NCBI RefSeq assembly: GCF_014126825.1
Contig: NZ_CP059900.1
Location: 3,362,954 to 3,426,953 of the forward strand
Direction of reading: 5' to 3'
DNA length: 64,000 nucleotides
Origin: Tomitella gaofuii
GTDB taxonomy: Bacteria > Actinomycetota > Actinomycetes > Mycobacteriales > Mycobacteriaceae
Position 1 is the first letter of the stretch. Each line of letters starts with the position of its first letter. The translations under genes and the position numbers were made by a program. The notes under the pieces are model-generated. The model did no database searches. It was not told the DNA's origin and saw nothing but the letters and a program-made list of their open reading frames with translations. This document shows, in pieces, positions 28,326 to 36,387 of this stretch.

Positions 28326-29957
28326 CTGAGCAAGCAGACCATCGACACCGGCGTGACTCCGAGCCCGGACGTCAGCCCCGTGTCCCTCAACCACACCCCC
28401 GACTCCCCCGCCCCCACCTTCGCCGAGCTCGGCGTCCGCGACGAGATCGTCCGCGGCCTCGCCGACGCCGGCATCGAGCGCACCTTCGCGATCCAGGAGC
28501 TGACGCTGCCGCTGGCACTGGCCGGCGACGACCTGATCGGCCAGGCGCGCACGGGCATGGGCAAGACCTACGGCTTCGGCGTCCCGCTGCTGCACCGCAT
28601 TTCCGCCGACGACGCCGAGCGTCCCCTGGACGGCACCCCCCGCGCCCTGGTGATCGTGCCGACGCGGGAGCTGTGTGTGCAGGTCACCAAGGACCTCCAG
28701 GAGGCCGCGGTGCACTTGGGCGCCCGCGTGACGTCGATCTACGGCGGCCGCCCCTACGAGGACCAGATCGCGGCGCTGCAGTCCGGCATCGACGTCGTCG
28801 TGGGCACCCCCGGCCGGCTCCTCGACCTGGCCAACCAGGGCCACCTCATCCTGGGCAAGGTCTCCGTTCTCGTGCTCGACGAGGCCGACGAGATGCTGGA
28901 CCTGGGCTTCCTGCCCGATATCGAGCGGATCCTCGGCATGGTGCCGGACCAGCGCCAGACGATGCTGTTCTCCGCGACGATGCCGGGACCCATCATCACC
29001 CTGGCGCGCACGTTCCTGACCAAGCCCACGCACATCCGCGCGGAGGAGCCGGATTCGTCGGCGGTGCACGAGCGCACCGTCCAGCACGTGTTCCGCGCGC
29101 ACGCGCTGGACAAGGTGGAGATGCTCTCGCGCATCCTGCAGGCCCGTGGTCGCGGCGCGACGATGATCTTCACCCGCACCAAGCGCACCGCGCAGAAGGT
29201 CGCCGACGAGCTGGCCGAACGCGGGTTCAAGGTGGGCGCGGTGCACGGCGACCTGGGCCAGGTGGCCCGTGAGAAGTCGCTCAAGGGCTTCCGCTCCGGC
29301 GAGGTGGACGTGCTGGTCGCCACCGACGTGGCCGCCCGCGGCATCGACATCGACGACGTCACGCACGTCATCAACTACCAGTGCCCGGACGACGAGAAGA
29401 CCTACGTGCACCGCATCGGCCGCACGGGCCGCGCGGGCCGCACCGGCATCGCGGTGACCCTCGTCGACTGGGACGACGTGCCCCGTTGGCAGCTCATCGA
29501 CAAGGCGCTGGGCCTGGACATCGCGGACCCGGTGGAAACCTACTCGAGCTCCGAGCATCTCTTCGTCGACCTCGACATCCCCACCGACGTCACCGGCAAG
29601 GTGGGCCCCGCCACGCGCGCCTCCGGCGGCCCGCGCGGGTCCCGCAACGGCGACGCGCGTTCCGAGTCCGGCTCCGGCGCGACGCGGCGCCGCGCCGACG
29701 GCAAGGCCGCGGCGCAGCGCAACCGTTCGTCGCGCCGCCGCACCCGCGGTGCGCAACCGGCCGGCGACGGCGCGGGGGCATCGCAGCGCACGGCCGACGG
29801 CGGCCCCGCCGACGCGCCCGCGGACGGCAAGGCCGGCACCGGCCCGTCCTCCGGAGGCCCGGCGCGGCGCCGCCGGCGGCGCCGCCGGGGTGGCGCATCG
29901 GGCGCCGGCGCGGCGGGCGGCAGCGCCCCGCAGGGCAGTACCGCCACCGCGGACTGA
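28326..29957 (+). CDS. rhlE: DEAD-box ATP-dependent RNA helicase RhlE
   Basis: About 543-residue RNA helicase (Rv3211-like) that remodels structured RNA. Q motif [12 protein letters not shown], motif I ARTGMGKT, motif Ia PTRELC, motif [12 protein letters not shown], motif III SATMP, and the C-terminal lobe with ARGIDIDDV and [11 protein letters not shown] are all present. The last ~130 residues are a basic Gly/Arg/Ala-rich tail ending in an RRRRRRGG-type cluster, an RNA-binding feature. The start is unusual: GGAAGG at 28313-28318 sits seven bases before a CTG codon at 28326 (CTG AGC AAG CAG), while in-frame GTG at 28353 and 28380 lack a binding site. I call CTG 28326 but GTG 28353 is the conservative alternative. 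Confidence 0.9.
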   Translation: MSKQTIDTGVTPSPDVSPVSLNHTPDSPAPTFAELGVRDEIVRGLADAGIERTFAIQELTLPLALAGDDLIGQARTGMGKTYGFGVPLLHRISADDAERPLDGTPRALVIVPTRELCVQVTKDLQEAAVHLGARVTSIYGGRPYEDQIAALQSGIDVVVGTPGRLLDLANQGHLILGKVSVLVLDEADEMLDLGFLPDIERILGMVPDQRQTMLFSATMPGPIITLARTFLTKPTHIRAEEPDSSAVHERTVQHVFRAHALDKVEMLSRILQARGRGATMIFTRTKRTAQKVADELAERGFKVGAVHGDLGQVAREKSLKGFRSGEVDVLVATDVAARGIDIDDVTHVINYQCPDDEKTYVHRIGRTGRAGRTGIAVTLVDWDDVPRWQLIDKALGLDIADPVETYSSSEHLFVDLDIPTDVTGKVGPATRASGGPRGSRNGDARSESGSGATRRRADGKAAAQRNRSSRRRTRGAQPAGDGAGASQRTADGGPADAPADGKAGTGPSSGGPARRRRRRRRGGASGAGAAGGSAPQGSTATAD

Positions 29958-29966
29958 CCCCGCCCC

Positions 29967-31214
29967 GTGCCACGGCCCGAGCGACGCACCCGCGTCGACT
30001 ATGCCGCCACCGCACTGATCGGCGCCGCGATCGTCATCGCGGCGCTGATCGTGTGGTGGACGAGCCCGTCGCGCGCCACCGATGCGGTCCCCGCCGCCGA
30101 CCCGGCCCCTGTCCCGTCTGCGGTCACCGGCCCGCCGGCGGCCCTGGGCGAGATCTGGCGCGCCCCCGATTCCGCCGCAGACCACCCGCTCGTGGTCGGC
30201 GGAACGGTGATCACCGCCGACGGGTCCGCGGTGATCGGCCATGACTTCCGTACCGGCGAGCCGCGCTGGTCGTATGAGCGCGGCGTCCCGCTGTGCGCGG
30301 CGACGGCCGCGTTCGGCCACGCCGTGGCCGTGTACCGCACCGGCAACGGCTGCAGTGAGGTGACCGCGATCGACGCGGATTCGGGCCGCCGCGGCCCGCA
30401 GCGCAGCAGCAGCTTCGACGACACGATGCGACTGATCACCGGTGAGGACCGGGTGACCGCCGTGGGGACGACCCGCATCGAATCGTGGCGTTCCGATCTG
30501 GTGCGCACTGTCGAGTACGGCCGCGTCGACGCGCCGGTGCACCCGGAGGACGACCCGCGCCCGGGGTGCACCATCGGCTCGGCCGCCGCGTCCGGCACCC
30601 GCATCGCGGTGCTCGAACGCTGCCCGGGCGACGCGGGCGTGCGGCTGACGGTCATGACGGCCACGCCCGACGACGCCTCCCAGCCCGACGTGCTCGGATC
30701 CCAGGTGCTCGGCATCGACGGTGCCGCGCTGCCCACCGCGCACGTGGTGGCCGTGTCCGGGGAACGCACCGCCGTCGTCGCTCCCGACGGCGCAGGCGCG
30801 GCGCTGCTGGTCTACGACGCGAGCATCGCCCGCGAAAGCCTCACCCCGCTCGCCCCCGGCACCGCGGCCGACCGCATCGTGGTGGGTGCCCGGTCCGGCC
30901 CGGTCATCACCTTCTGGACCGGCACGGCCACGGTGGCCCTCGACGCGCGCACCCTCGCCGTCCGCTGGCGCATGCCGGACACGCTCGGGCCGGGCACCTC
31001 CATGGCCTCGGCGCTGCTGGTGCCCACCCACGAGGGCCTGGCCGTGACGGCCCCCTGGGACGGCGCCGTCCGGCGCACGATCCCCGTCGACCGCAGCGCC
31101 GACGGGGCCGCGGGAACGGCCGGCCCGGTGGTCCCCGGCACGGCCGGGGACGTCGTGCTGGAACAGCGCGGCGGGACCCTCGTCGCGCTCACCCCCGTGC
31201 CGCCGCGCGGGTGA
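29967..31214 (+). CDS. Membrane-anchored beta-propeller-like protein (Rv3212-like)
   Basis: 415-residue protein of the Rv3212 family. A basic start and one membrane helix (about residues 13-31) anchor it with the rest outside. The external part has repeated motifs of the kind TVITADGSAVIGHDFRTGEPRWSYER and TATVALDARTLAVRWR, typical of PQQ-type propeller blades, and a Cys pair. No enzyme motif is seen. GTG start at 29967, nine bases after the rhlE stop, so it is co-transcribed with rhlE. Confidence 0.75.
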   Translation: MPRPERRTRVDYAATALIGAAIVIAALIVWWTSPSRATDAVPAADPAPVPSAVTGPPAALGEIWRAPDSAADHPLVVGGTVITADGSAVIGHDFRTGEPRWSYERGVPLCAATAAFGHAVAVYRTGNGCSEVTAIDADSGRRGPQRSSSFDDTMRLITGEDRVTAVGTTRIESWRSDLVRTVEYGRVDAPVHPEDDPRPGCTIGSAAASGTRIAVLERCPGDAGVRLTVMTATPDDASQPDVLGSQVLGIDGAALPTAHVVAVSGERTAVVAPDGAGAALLVYDASIARESLTPLAPGTAADRIVVGARSGPVITFWTGTATVALDARTLAVRWRMPDTLGPGTSMASALLVPTHEGLAVTAPWDGAVRRTIPVDRSADGAAGTAGPVVPGTAGDVVLEQRGGTLVALTPVPPRG

Positions 31215-31223
31215 CGGGAACGT

Positions 31224-32036
31224 CTACGAGTAGATCTCCGCGGCGGACAGCGTCGCCAGCTCGGCGCCGTCCTCCCAGTGCGCCAGCAGGTTTCCGGCCA
31301 GCTCCCGGTACGCGGCGGCCCCCTTGTTCTTGCGGCCGGCCAGCACCGTCGAACCCGACGCGGAGGCCTCCGCGAACCGCACCGTGCGCGGAACGGGCGG
31401 CGCGAGCACCGGCATGCCGTAGCGGTCGGACACGTCGGCCAGCACGTCGCGGCTGTGCGTGGTGCGCGCGTCGAACAGCGTCGGCAACACGCCGAGCATG
31501 CGCAGCGCCGGATTGGTGATCGACTGGACCTCCTCGACCGTGCGCAGCAGCTGTCCCACCCCGCGGTGCGCCAGCGTCTCGCACTGCAGTGGCACCATCA
31601 CCGCGTCCGCGGCGGTGAGCCCGTTGAGGGTGAGCACGCCCAGCGACGGCGGGCAGTCGATGAAAATGAAGTCGAACCTTTCGGCCACGGCGGTCAGCGC
31701 CCGGCGCAGGGCGTGTTCGCGCCCCGGACGCATCAGCAGCAGGGCCTCCGCGCCCGCCAGGTCGATCGTCGCGGGCAGCAGCGTCATCCCGTCCGCCGTG
31801 TCGACCAGGACGTCCTCCACGTCCGCGTCGCCGATCAGCACCTCGTGCACCGACGATACGAGCTTGTCGGGGTCGTGCCCCAGCGAGAACGTCAAACACG
31901 CCTGCGGGTCGAGATCGACGATCAGCACCGACCTGCCGCGGGCCACCAGGGCCGCGCCCAGCGAGGCCACGGTGGTGGTCTTGGCGACCCCGCCCTTCTG
32001 ATTTGCCACTGCCAGAACTCTTGCCACGCCCGCCAT
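31224..32036 (-). CDS. ParA/Soj-family ATPase (Rv3213c-like)
   Basis: 270-residue ParA ATPase. Deviant Walker A KGGVAKTTT (with Ala in place of the more usual Gly) follows VLAVANQ at the N-terminus; LIVDLDPQACLTFSL and FIDCPPSLGVLTLNGL are the A' and B motifs. No ParB or parS site lies nearby, so it is not the main chromosome partition pair; it probably positions another cargo. ATG at 32036 gives the compact start. It diverges from the phosphatase gene at 32165. Confidence 0.85.
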   Translation of the reverse strand: MAGVARVLAVANQKGGVAKTTTVASLGAALVARGRSVLIVDLDPQACLTFSLGHDPDKLVSSVHEVLIGDADVEDVLVDTADGMTLLPATIDLAGAEALLLMRPGREHALRRALTAVAERFDFIFIDCPPSLGVLTLNGLTAADAVMVPLQCETLAHRGVGQLLRTVEEVQSITNPALRMLGVLPTLFDARTTHSRDVLADVSDRYGMPVLAPPVPRTVRFAEASASGSTVLAGRKNKGAAAYRELAGNLLAHWEDGAELATLSAAEIYS

Positions 32037-32164
32037 CTTCGCCGATCGATGTCGCCCAGGCCACATCCGCCCCGTTTTCGGCGCGCCGACGACGCCCGGC
32101 AGCACTCACCCGCGCACGGACCCGGCTCTGCCCGGCCGGGGTGCGCAGGTGCGAAGATGAGCGG

Positions 32165-32782
32165 GTGAAGGACCATTTCCGCGTCGTCCTCGTCCGGCAC
32201 GGCGAAACCGACTGGTCGGCGTCCGGCAGGCACACCGGCCGCACCGACGTCGCGCTCACGCCGGCGGGCATCGACCAGGCCCGACGGCTGCCGGGCCTGC
32301 TGGCACCGCTGCAGCTGCACGATCCGCTGGTGATCGCGAGCCCGCGAAGGCGCGCGCTGGACACGGCGCGCCTGGCGGGGCTTGCCGTCGACGGCGTCGA
32401 CGACAGGCTCGCCGAGTGGGACTACGGCGACTACGAGGGGGTGACGACCCCCGAGATCCGGCGGAGCGTCCCCGGCTGGACGGTGTGGACGCATCCGTGC
32501 CCCGGGGGCGAGACGGCCGCGCAGGTCTCGGCGCGCGCGGACGCGGTCCTGCGTTCCATGGCGGGCCCCGGGACGCGGCGGGACGTGGTCCTCGTGGGGC
32601 ACGGCCACTTCTCGCGGGCGCTCATGGCCCGCTGGATCGACGCCGATGTGACGTTGGGCGCGCGCCTGGCCATGCCCACCGCCGCGGTGGCCGAACTGGG
32701 CCACGAGCACGAGTACCGGGTGGTCTGTTCCGTGGCGGGACCACGGCGACTGCCCGCACGACACGAGGAGCCGATCCGATGA
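32165..32782 (+). CDS. gpm2: Histidine phosphatase (Gpm2/Rv3214-like)
   Basis: 205-residue member of the histidine phosphatase superfamily: LVRHGETDW carries the phospho-accepting His, and LVGHGHFSRALMARW the second His. The M. tuberculosis relative was named phosphoglycerate mutase but behaves as an acid phosphatase, so the symbol is historical. GTG at 32165 is used. Its stop overlaps the ATG of the GNAT gene by four bases, and that gene overlaps the SnoaL gene, making a three-gene coupled operon. Confidence 0.85.
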   Translation: MKDHFRVVLVRHGETDWSASGRHTGRTDVALTPAGIDQARRLPGLLAPLQLHDPLVIASPRRRALDTARLAGLAVDGVDDRLAEWDYGDYEGVTTPEIRRSVPGWTVWTHPCPGGETAAQVSARADAVLRSMAGPGTRRDVVLVGHGHFSRALMARWIDADVTLGARLAMPTAAVAELGHEHEYRVVCSVAGPRRLPARHEEPIR

Positions 32783-33273
32783 CCGTCCACGTCCGCCGCG
32801 TCCGCCCCGACGACACCCCCGTGCTCGTCGAACTCATCGAGGGACTCGCGGAGTTCGAGCGCATGCGCGACCAGTGCACGGTGACCCCCGACCTGCTGAC
32901 CGACGCCCTGTTCTCCCCGGATGCGGCGGTGTTCGGCCACGTCGTGGAGGAGGACGACGGCCGGATCGCGGGGATGGCGTTGTGGTATCTGACCTTCAGC
33001 ACGTGGGACGGCGTCCACGGCATCCACCTGGAAGACCTCTACGTGCGGCCCGCATGCCGAGGGCGGGGCCACGGCCGCGGGCTGCTCGCCGCCTTGGCCG
33101 CCGTGTGCACGCAGCGCGGGTACTCGCGTCTGGAGTGGGAGGTGCTGAACTGGAATGCCGAGGCCATCCGCTTCTACGAGTCCCTCGGCGCGATCGGGCG
33201 CGGCGAATGGACGCAGAACCGGCTCACCGGCGGCGCGCTCGCGGCGCTGGCGGCGGAAGGAGAAGCGCGGTGA
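32779..33273 (+). CDS. GNAT acetyltransferase (Rv3216-like)
   Basis: 164-residue GNAT protein of the diamine/spermidine acetyltransferase type. The acetyl-CoA loop is CRGRGHGRGLLAAL, preceded by the strand IHLEDLYVRPA and followed by NWNAEAIRFYESLGA. The start ATG overlaps the upstream stop (ATGA) and its stop overlaps the next start (GTGA). The M. tuberculosis order has entC between gpm2 and this gene; here there is none. The substrate is not known. Confidence 0.85.
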   Translation: MTVHVRRVRPDDTPVLVELIEGLAEFERMRDQCTVTPDLLTDALFSPDAAVFGHVVEEDDGRIAGMALWYLTFSTWDGVHGIHLEDLYVRPACRGRGHGRGLLAALAAVCTQRGYSRLEWEVLNWNAEAIRFYESLGAIGRGEWTQNRLTGGALAALAAEGEAR

Positions 33274-33887
33274 ACGCACGGCGGAACGGGCCCGACGCGG
33301 CCGGACCTGACGGATCGGGGCCTGCGGGCGAGCCGGTCGGCGGCGCGGAGATCGCCGAACTGGCGGCCAAGCAGCAGATCCGGGACGCGGTGATGCGCTA
33401 CTGCCGCGGCATCGACCGCCTCGACATGGCGGCGGTCCGCTCGGCCTACCATCCCGACGGCGTCGACCATCACTCCGGTTTCGACGGTCCGGTCGACGGG
33501 TTCATCGCGTGGGTGGAGCCGCTGCTGCGCACGCTCGACGGGACCCGCCACGAGATCGCGAATCACCTTGCGGAGGTTCGCGGCGACCGGGCGGTGGCGG
33601 AGAGCTACGGCGTCGCCCGCCACTGGGGCGCCCATCGTGCGATGAACTTCACGACGGGTCTGCGCTACGTCGACTACTTCGAACGCCGCGGCGGCACGTG
33701 GGCCATCGTCGAACGGTTCGCGGTGCGCGAGTGGAACCGCAGCGAGGGCGCACCGGCCGGGGACTGCGACGACGCCGGTGCGGAAGCCGCTGCGCCCTCG
33801 CGCATCGCCTACGGCGCCGACGATGGCCCGGCCGGCTCGCGCGACACGGGCGACCCCGTCTACCGGCTGTTGCAGCGGCTGCGCTGA
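33270..33887 (+). CDS. SnoaL-like (NTF2-fold) protein
   Basis: 205-residue protein. Residues ~25-150 form a SnoaL/NTF2 cone fold: QQIRDAVMRYCRGIDRLDMAAVRSAYHPDGVDHHSGFDG and later HEIANHLAEV and YVDYFERRGGTWAIVERF-type strands. The family includes dehydratases and isomerases as well as non-enzymes; steroid- or aromatic-processing roles are common but not shown here. GTG at 33270 overlaps the GNAT stop. The C-terminus is acidic and Ala-rich. Coupling to the phosphatase and GNAT genes suggests a shared process. Confidence 0.75.
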   Translation: MNARRNGPDAAGPDGSGPAGEPVGGAEIAELAAKQQIRDAVMRYCRGIDRLDMAAVRSAYHPDGVDHHSGFDGPVDGFIAWVEPLLRTLDGTRHEIANHLAEVRGDRAVAESYGVARHWGAHRAMNFTTGLRYVDYFERRGGTWAIVERFAVREWNRSEGAPAGDCDDAGAEAAAPSRIAYGADDGPAGSRDTGDPVYRLLQRLR

Positions 33888-33918
33888 CGCAGACGGGTAC
33901 GCGGGCCGTCCGGGAGGG

Positions 33919-34422
33919 TCAGCCGTCGGTGTCGTCGTCCCCATCGGCGTCGGGGTCCGCGCGATGCGCATAGGGGCGGTTCATCCACGCCGATGTCTGC
34001 GGGTGCACCAACAGCACGAACGCGGGCACGATGGCCAGGACGATGAGGATCCCCCAGGCGATCTGATGCGACTGGCCGAGCAGCGAGAACGCGAAGGGCG
34101 CAAGCAGCACCTGGGTGATGATGGCGACGCCCCGCCCGCCGCGCCTGCCCAGCAGCAGGGTGATCCCGGCCGCGAGGACGCCGCCGAACAGCAGTCCGAA
34201 CCACGCGGCCGTGCCGAAGTAGCTGATGCCCTTGTCGTGATTGCCCACCAGCGCGCTGATCACGTAGAAGATCGCGATCCCCACACCCACGACGCCCTCG
34301 CCGGCGACGATGCCGCCCGCGATGCGCACCGTCGTGGGAGGGACTCCGGGATCTGTCGGGTGGGGGGCGCTCGAGGCGTCCTGCGGGTCGCGCGGCCTCG
34401 CACCGCCGTTGTCGTCGGGCAC
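33919..34422 (-). CDS. Four-helix membrane protein (Rv3217c-like)
   Basis: 167-residue integral membrane protein with about four hydrophobic helices (about residues 33-60, 68-90, 98-112 and 120-138), a Pro/Asp-rich N-terminus and an acidic DPDADGDDDTDG tail. GTG start at 34422. Position matches Rv3217c. No functional motif. Confidence 0.75.
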   Translation of the reverse strand: MPDDNGGARPRDPQDASSAPHPTDPGVPPTTVRIAGGIVAGEGVVGVGIAIFYVISALVGNHDKGISYFGTAAWFGLLFGGVLAAGITLLLGRRGGRGVAIITQVLLAPFAFSLLGQSHQIAWGILIVLAIVPAFVLLVHPQTSAWMNRPYAHRADPDADGDDDTDG

Positions 34423-34473
34423 GCGGACAGCCTAGGCCAGCATGCCCGCGCGGTGCCGCTAGGGTATCTGAGC

Positions 34474-35433
34474 GTGCGCGCCCTCCTGATCGTCAATCCT
34501 CACGCCACGTCCACCACCCCGGCGGGCCGTGACCTGCTGGCGCACGCCCTGGCCAGCAGGCTCGAACTGGAGGTGGTGCACACGACGCACCGCGGCCACG
34601 CCGCAGAGCTGTCGCACCGTGCCGCGCTCGAGGGCACCCAGGTCGTGGTGGTGCACGGCGGCGACGGCACCGTCAACGAGGCGGTCAACGGGCTGCTGGG
34701 CCCGCCGCACCCCGATTCCGTGCGCCAGATCGCCCCGGGCCGCACGCCCGCGGTGTGCGTGGTGCCCGGCGGCTCGGCCAACGTCTTCGCACGGTCCCTG
34801 GGCATCCGGCCGGATCCCGTCGAGGCCACCAACCAGGTTCTGGACCTGCTGGCCTCGCGTCAGCGCCGGCGTATCGGGCTGGGCCACTGCGACAACCGCT
34901 GGTTCACCTTCACCGCAGGCATGGGCGTCGACGCCCTGGTGGTCGAGGCGATGGAGGCCGCGCGCCGCGCCGGGCACGCCGCCACGCCCTCCCGGTATCT
35001 GCGCACCACGGTGCGCGTGTTCCTGCGCAACGCGCGCCGACCGGCGACGCTGACGGTGGAACTTCCCGGCCGCGAGCCGGTGGACAGCGTGCACTACGCC
35101 TTCGTGTCCAACACCTCGCCGTGGACCTATCTCGGTGCGCGCGAGGTCCGGACCAACCCCGGCACCCGCTTCGACACCGGCCTCGGGGTGTTCGGCATGC
35201 GCAGCATGGACACCGTGACGAGCCTGCGGCTATCGCGGCAGCTCCTTTCCGCGACGGCGCAGCCGAAGAACAAGAACCTCGTGCGCACCGACGACACGCC
35301 CTGCGTGCGGATCCGGAGCGCCGAGCCCGTCGCATTCCAGATCGACGGCGATTATCTGGGGGTGCGCACCGACGTCACGTTCAACTCGGTGCCGGGGATC
35401 CTCGACGTCGTCGCCCCGGCGGAACCGGACTGA
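34474..35433 (+). CDS. Diacylglycerol/lipid kinase family protein (Rv3218-like)
   Basis: 319-residue protein with a DAGK catalytic domain: VRALLIVNPHAT start, the nucleotide loop VVVHGGDGTVNEAVNGL and VPGGSANVFARSLG, then the second lobe with FTAGMGVDALVVEAM. It is probably a cytosolic enzyme phosphorylating diacylglycerol or a sphingoid/polyprenol lipid at the membrane. GTG at 34474 starts exactly at the conserved first strand. Confidence 0.85.
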   Translation: MRALLIVNPHATSTTPAGRDLLAHALASRLELEVVHTTHRGHAAELSHRAALEGTQVVVVHGGDGTVNEAVNGLLGPPHPDSVRQIAPGRTPAVCVVPGGSANVFARSLGIRPDPVEATNQVLDLLASRQRRRIGLGHCDNRWFTFTAGMGVDALVVEAMEAARRAGHAATPSRYLRTTVRVFLRNARRPATLTVELPGREPVDSVHYAFVSNTSPWTYLGAREVRTNPGTRFDTGLGVFGMRSMDTVTSLRLSRQLLSATAQPKNKNLVRTDDTPCVRIRSAEPVAFQIDGDYLGVRTDVTFNSVPGILDVVAPAEPD

Positions 35434-36043
35434 TCCCCGCCCGCGACCGATCGACCGTTCCGGCCGACAGGCCCGCTTCGTGTGCGCGGATACCGGGCCG
35501 ACGGAAAATTTCGCTAGCGTACACCACCTGTCGCGAGTAGCATGACGCGGGTACCGAATGCCATCGGGAAGGATGACATCCACAGAATCCCCGAAAAGAC
35601 ACCCCGGCAGACACCCACGCGTGACGTCGCCGACGGCCCACCGCCGGAGGCCTGTTCGGCATGATCGTCGGCGCACGTTCGCGTCTCCCCGGCGGCACTC
35701 CCCTCGCCCGCAGGCGGCGGACACGAACGACGCGCGCACAGAACGACGCCGCGCGCACCTGCACACTCGTCACCCCACGCGGCACCGCGTTCACCGCAAG
35801 AAGCACCGTGTGCACCGCAAACGACACTCTGTTCACGTGACGTTCCCCACGACTTCACAAAACTCTATTGACATTACCGAAGTACGTGACAGCATTCATT
35901 GGCGGGGTTCACGGAGACCGCCCCAGGCGATCGTCCGCAGCAACCGGACAGGTGGCGCGGAAGCCCCCGCCCCGTGAACACAGCACGGATTTCACTTATC
36001 GATTAGCCGACGGTGCAAGCATGCACCCAGTAAGGAGTGAGGG
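35434..36043. other. 610-bp non-coding region upstream of whiB1
   Basis: No gene is credible here; open frames have shadow-like composition. The first 400 bp contain a loose CACCG(C/T)-rich series (35780-35820: CACCGCGTT, CACCGCAAG, CACCGTGTG, CACCGCAAA). From about 35830 the sequence is notably AT-richer and holds an 8-bp palindrome TCACGTGA (35833-35840) and the candidate promoter. The large size fits whiB1, whose promoter in mycobacteria is under complex control (CRP and nitric oxide), although no consensus CRP site was found. Confidence 0.6.
35868..35895 (+). promoter_or_regulatory. Candidate whiB1 promoter
   Basis: A perfect -35 TTGACA (35868-35873) is followed after 16 bp by CAGCAT (35890-35895), a weak -10 with the key A2 and T6. 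It would give a whiB1 leader of about 140 nt. Confidence 0.4.
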
Positions 36044-36298
36044 ATGGACTGGCGCCATCGTGCCATCTGCCGCGACGAGGACCCGGAACTGTTCTTCCCG
36101 GTCGGCACGAGCGGTCCGGCGATTGCGCAGATCCAGACCGCGAAGGCGGTCTGCGCCCGCTGCCCCGTCGCTTCGGAATGCCTGACCTGGGCGCTGGAGT
36201 CCGGCCAGGATGCCGGCGTGTGGGGCGGCCTCAGCGAGGACGAGCGTCGCGCACTCAAGCGCCGCAAGGCGCGCGCACGCACCCGCAGCGCAGTCTGA
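36044..36298 (+). CDS. whiB1: Iron-sulfur regulator WhiB1
   Basis: 84-residue Wbl protein. Cys9, Cys37, Cys40 and Cys46 bind a nitric-oxide-sensitive 4Fe-4S cluster; GVWGGLSEDERRALKRRK is the G(V/I)WGG turn plus basic DNA-binding tail. The start is ATG 36044 with GGAGTGAGGG just upstream. WhiB1 is essential in mycobacteria and works with the housekeeping sigma factor. The order lipid kinase - whiB1 - pdtaS is conserved. Confidence 0.95.
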   Translation: MDWRHRAICRDEDPELFFPVGTSGPAIAQIQTAKAVCARCPVASECLTWALESGQDAGVWGGLSEDERRALKRRKARARTRSAV

Positions 36299-36327
36299 AG
36301 CTCCGGCCGCCACGACGGCGGTCACGT

Positions 36328-36362
36328 CCGGGCCGGGCCCCTCGCCGAGGGGCCCGGCCCGG
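36328..36362. terminator. Two-way terminator between whiB1 and pdtaS
   Basis: Perfect 15-bp G/C stem (36328-36342 with 36348-36362) with a 5-nt loop in the gap between convergent stops. No U-tract. Confidence 0.75.
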
Positions 36363-36387
36363 ATCCGTCTGCCGGCTCCGGCGGGCC

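Noticed and set aside
27135-31031. A 1298-residue minus-strand open frame opposite rhlE and the Rv3212-like gene
   Set aside because: Only the end (27135-27866) is a real gene; the rest is the antisense shadow of plus-strand genes.
35760-35860. CRP-type sites upstream of whiB1
   Set aside because: GTG and CAC triplets occur but never with the 8-bp spacing of the consensus.
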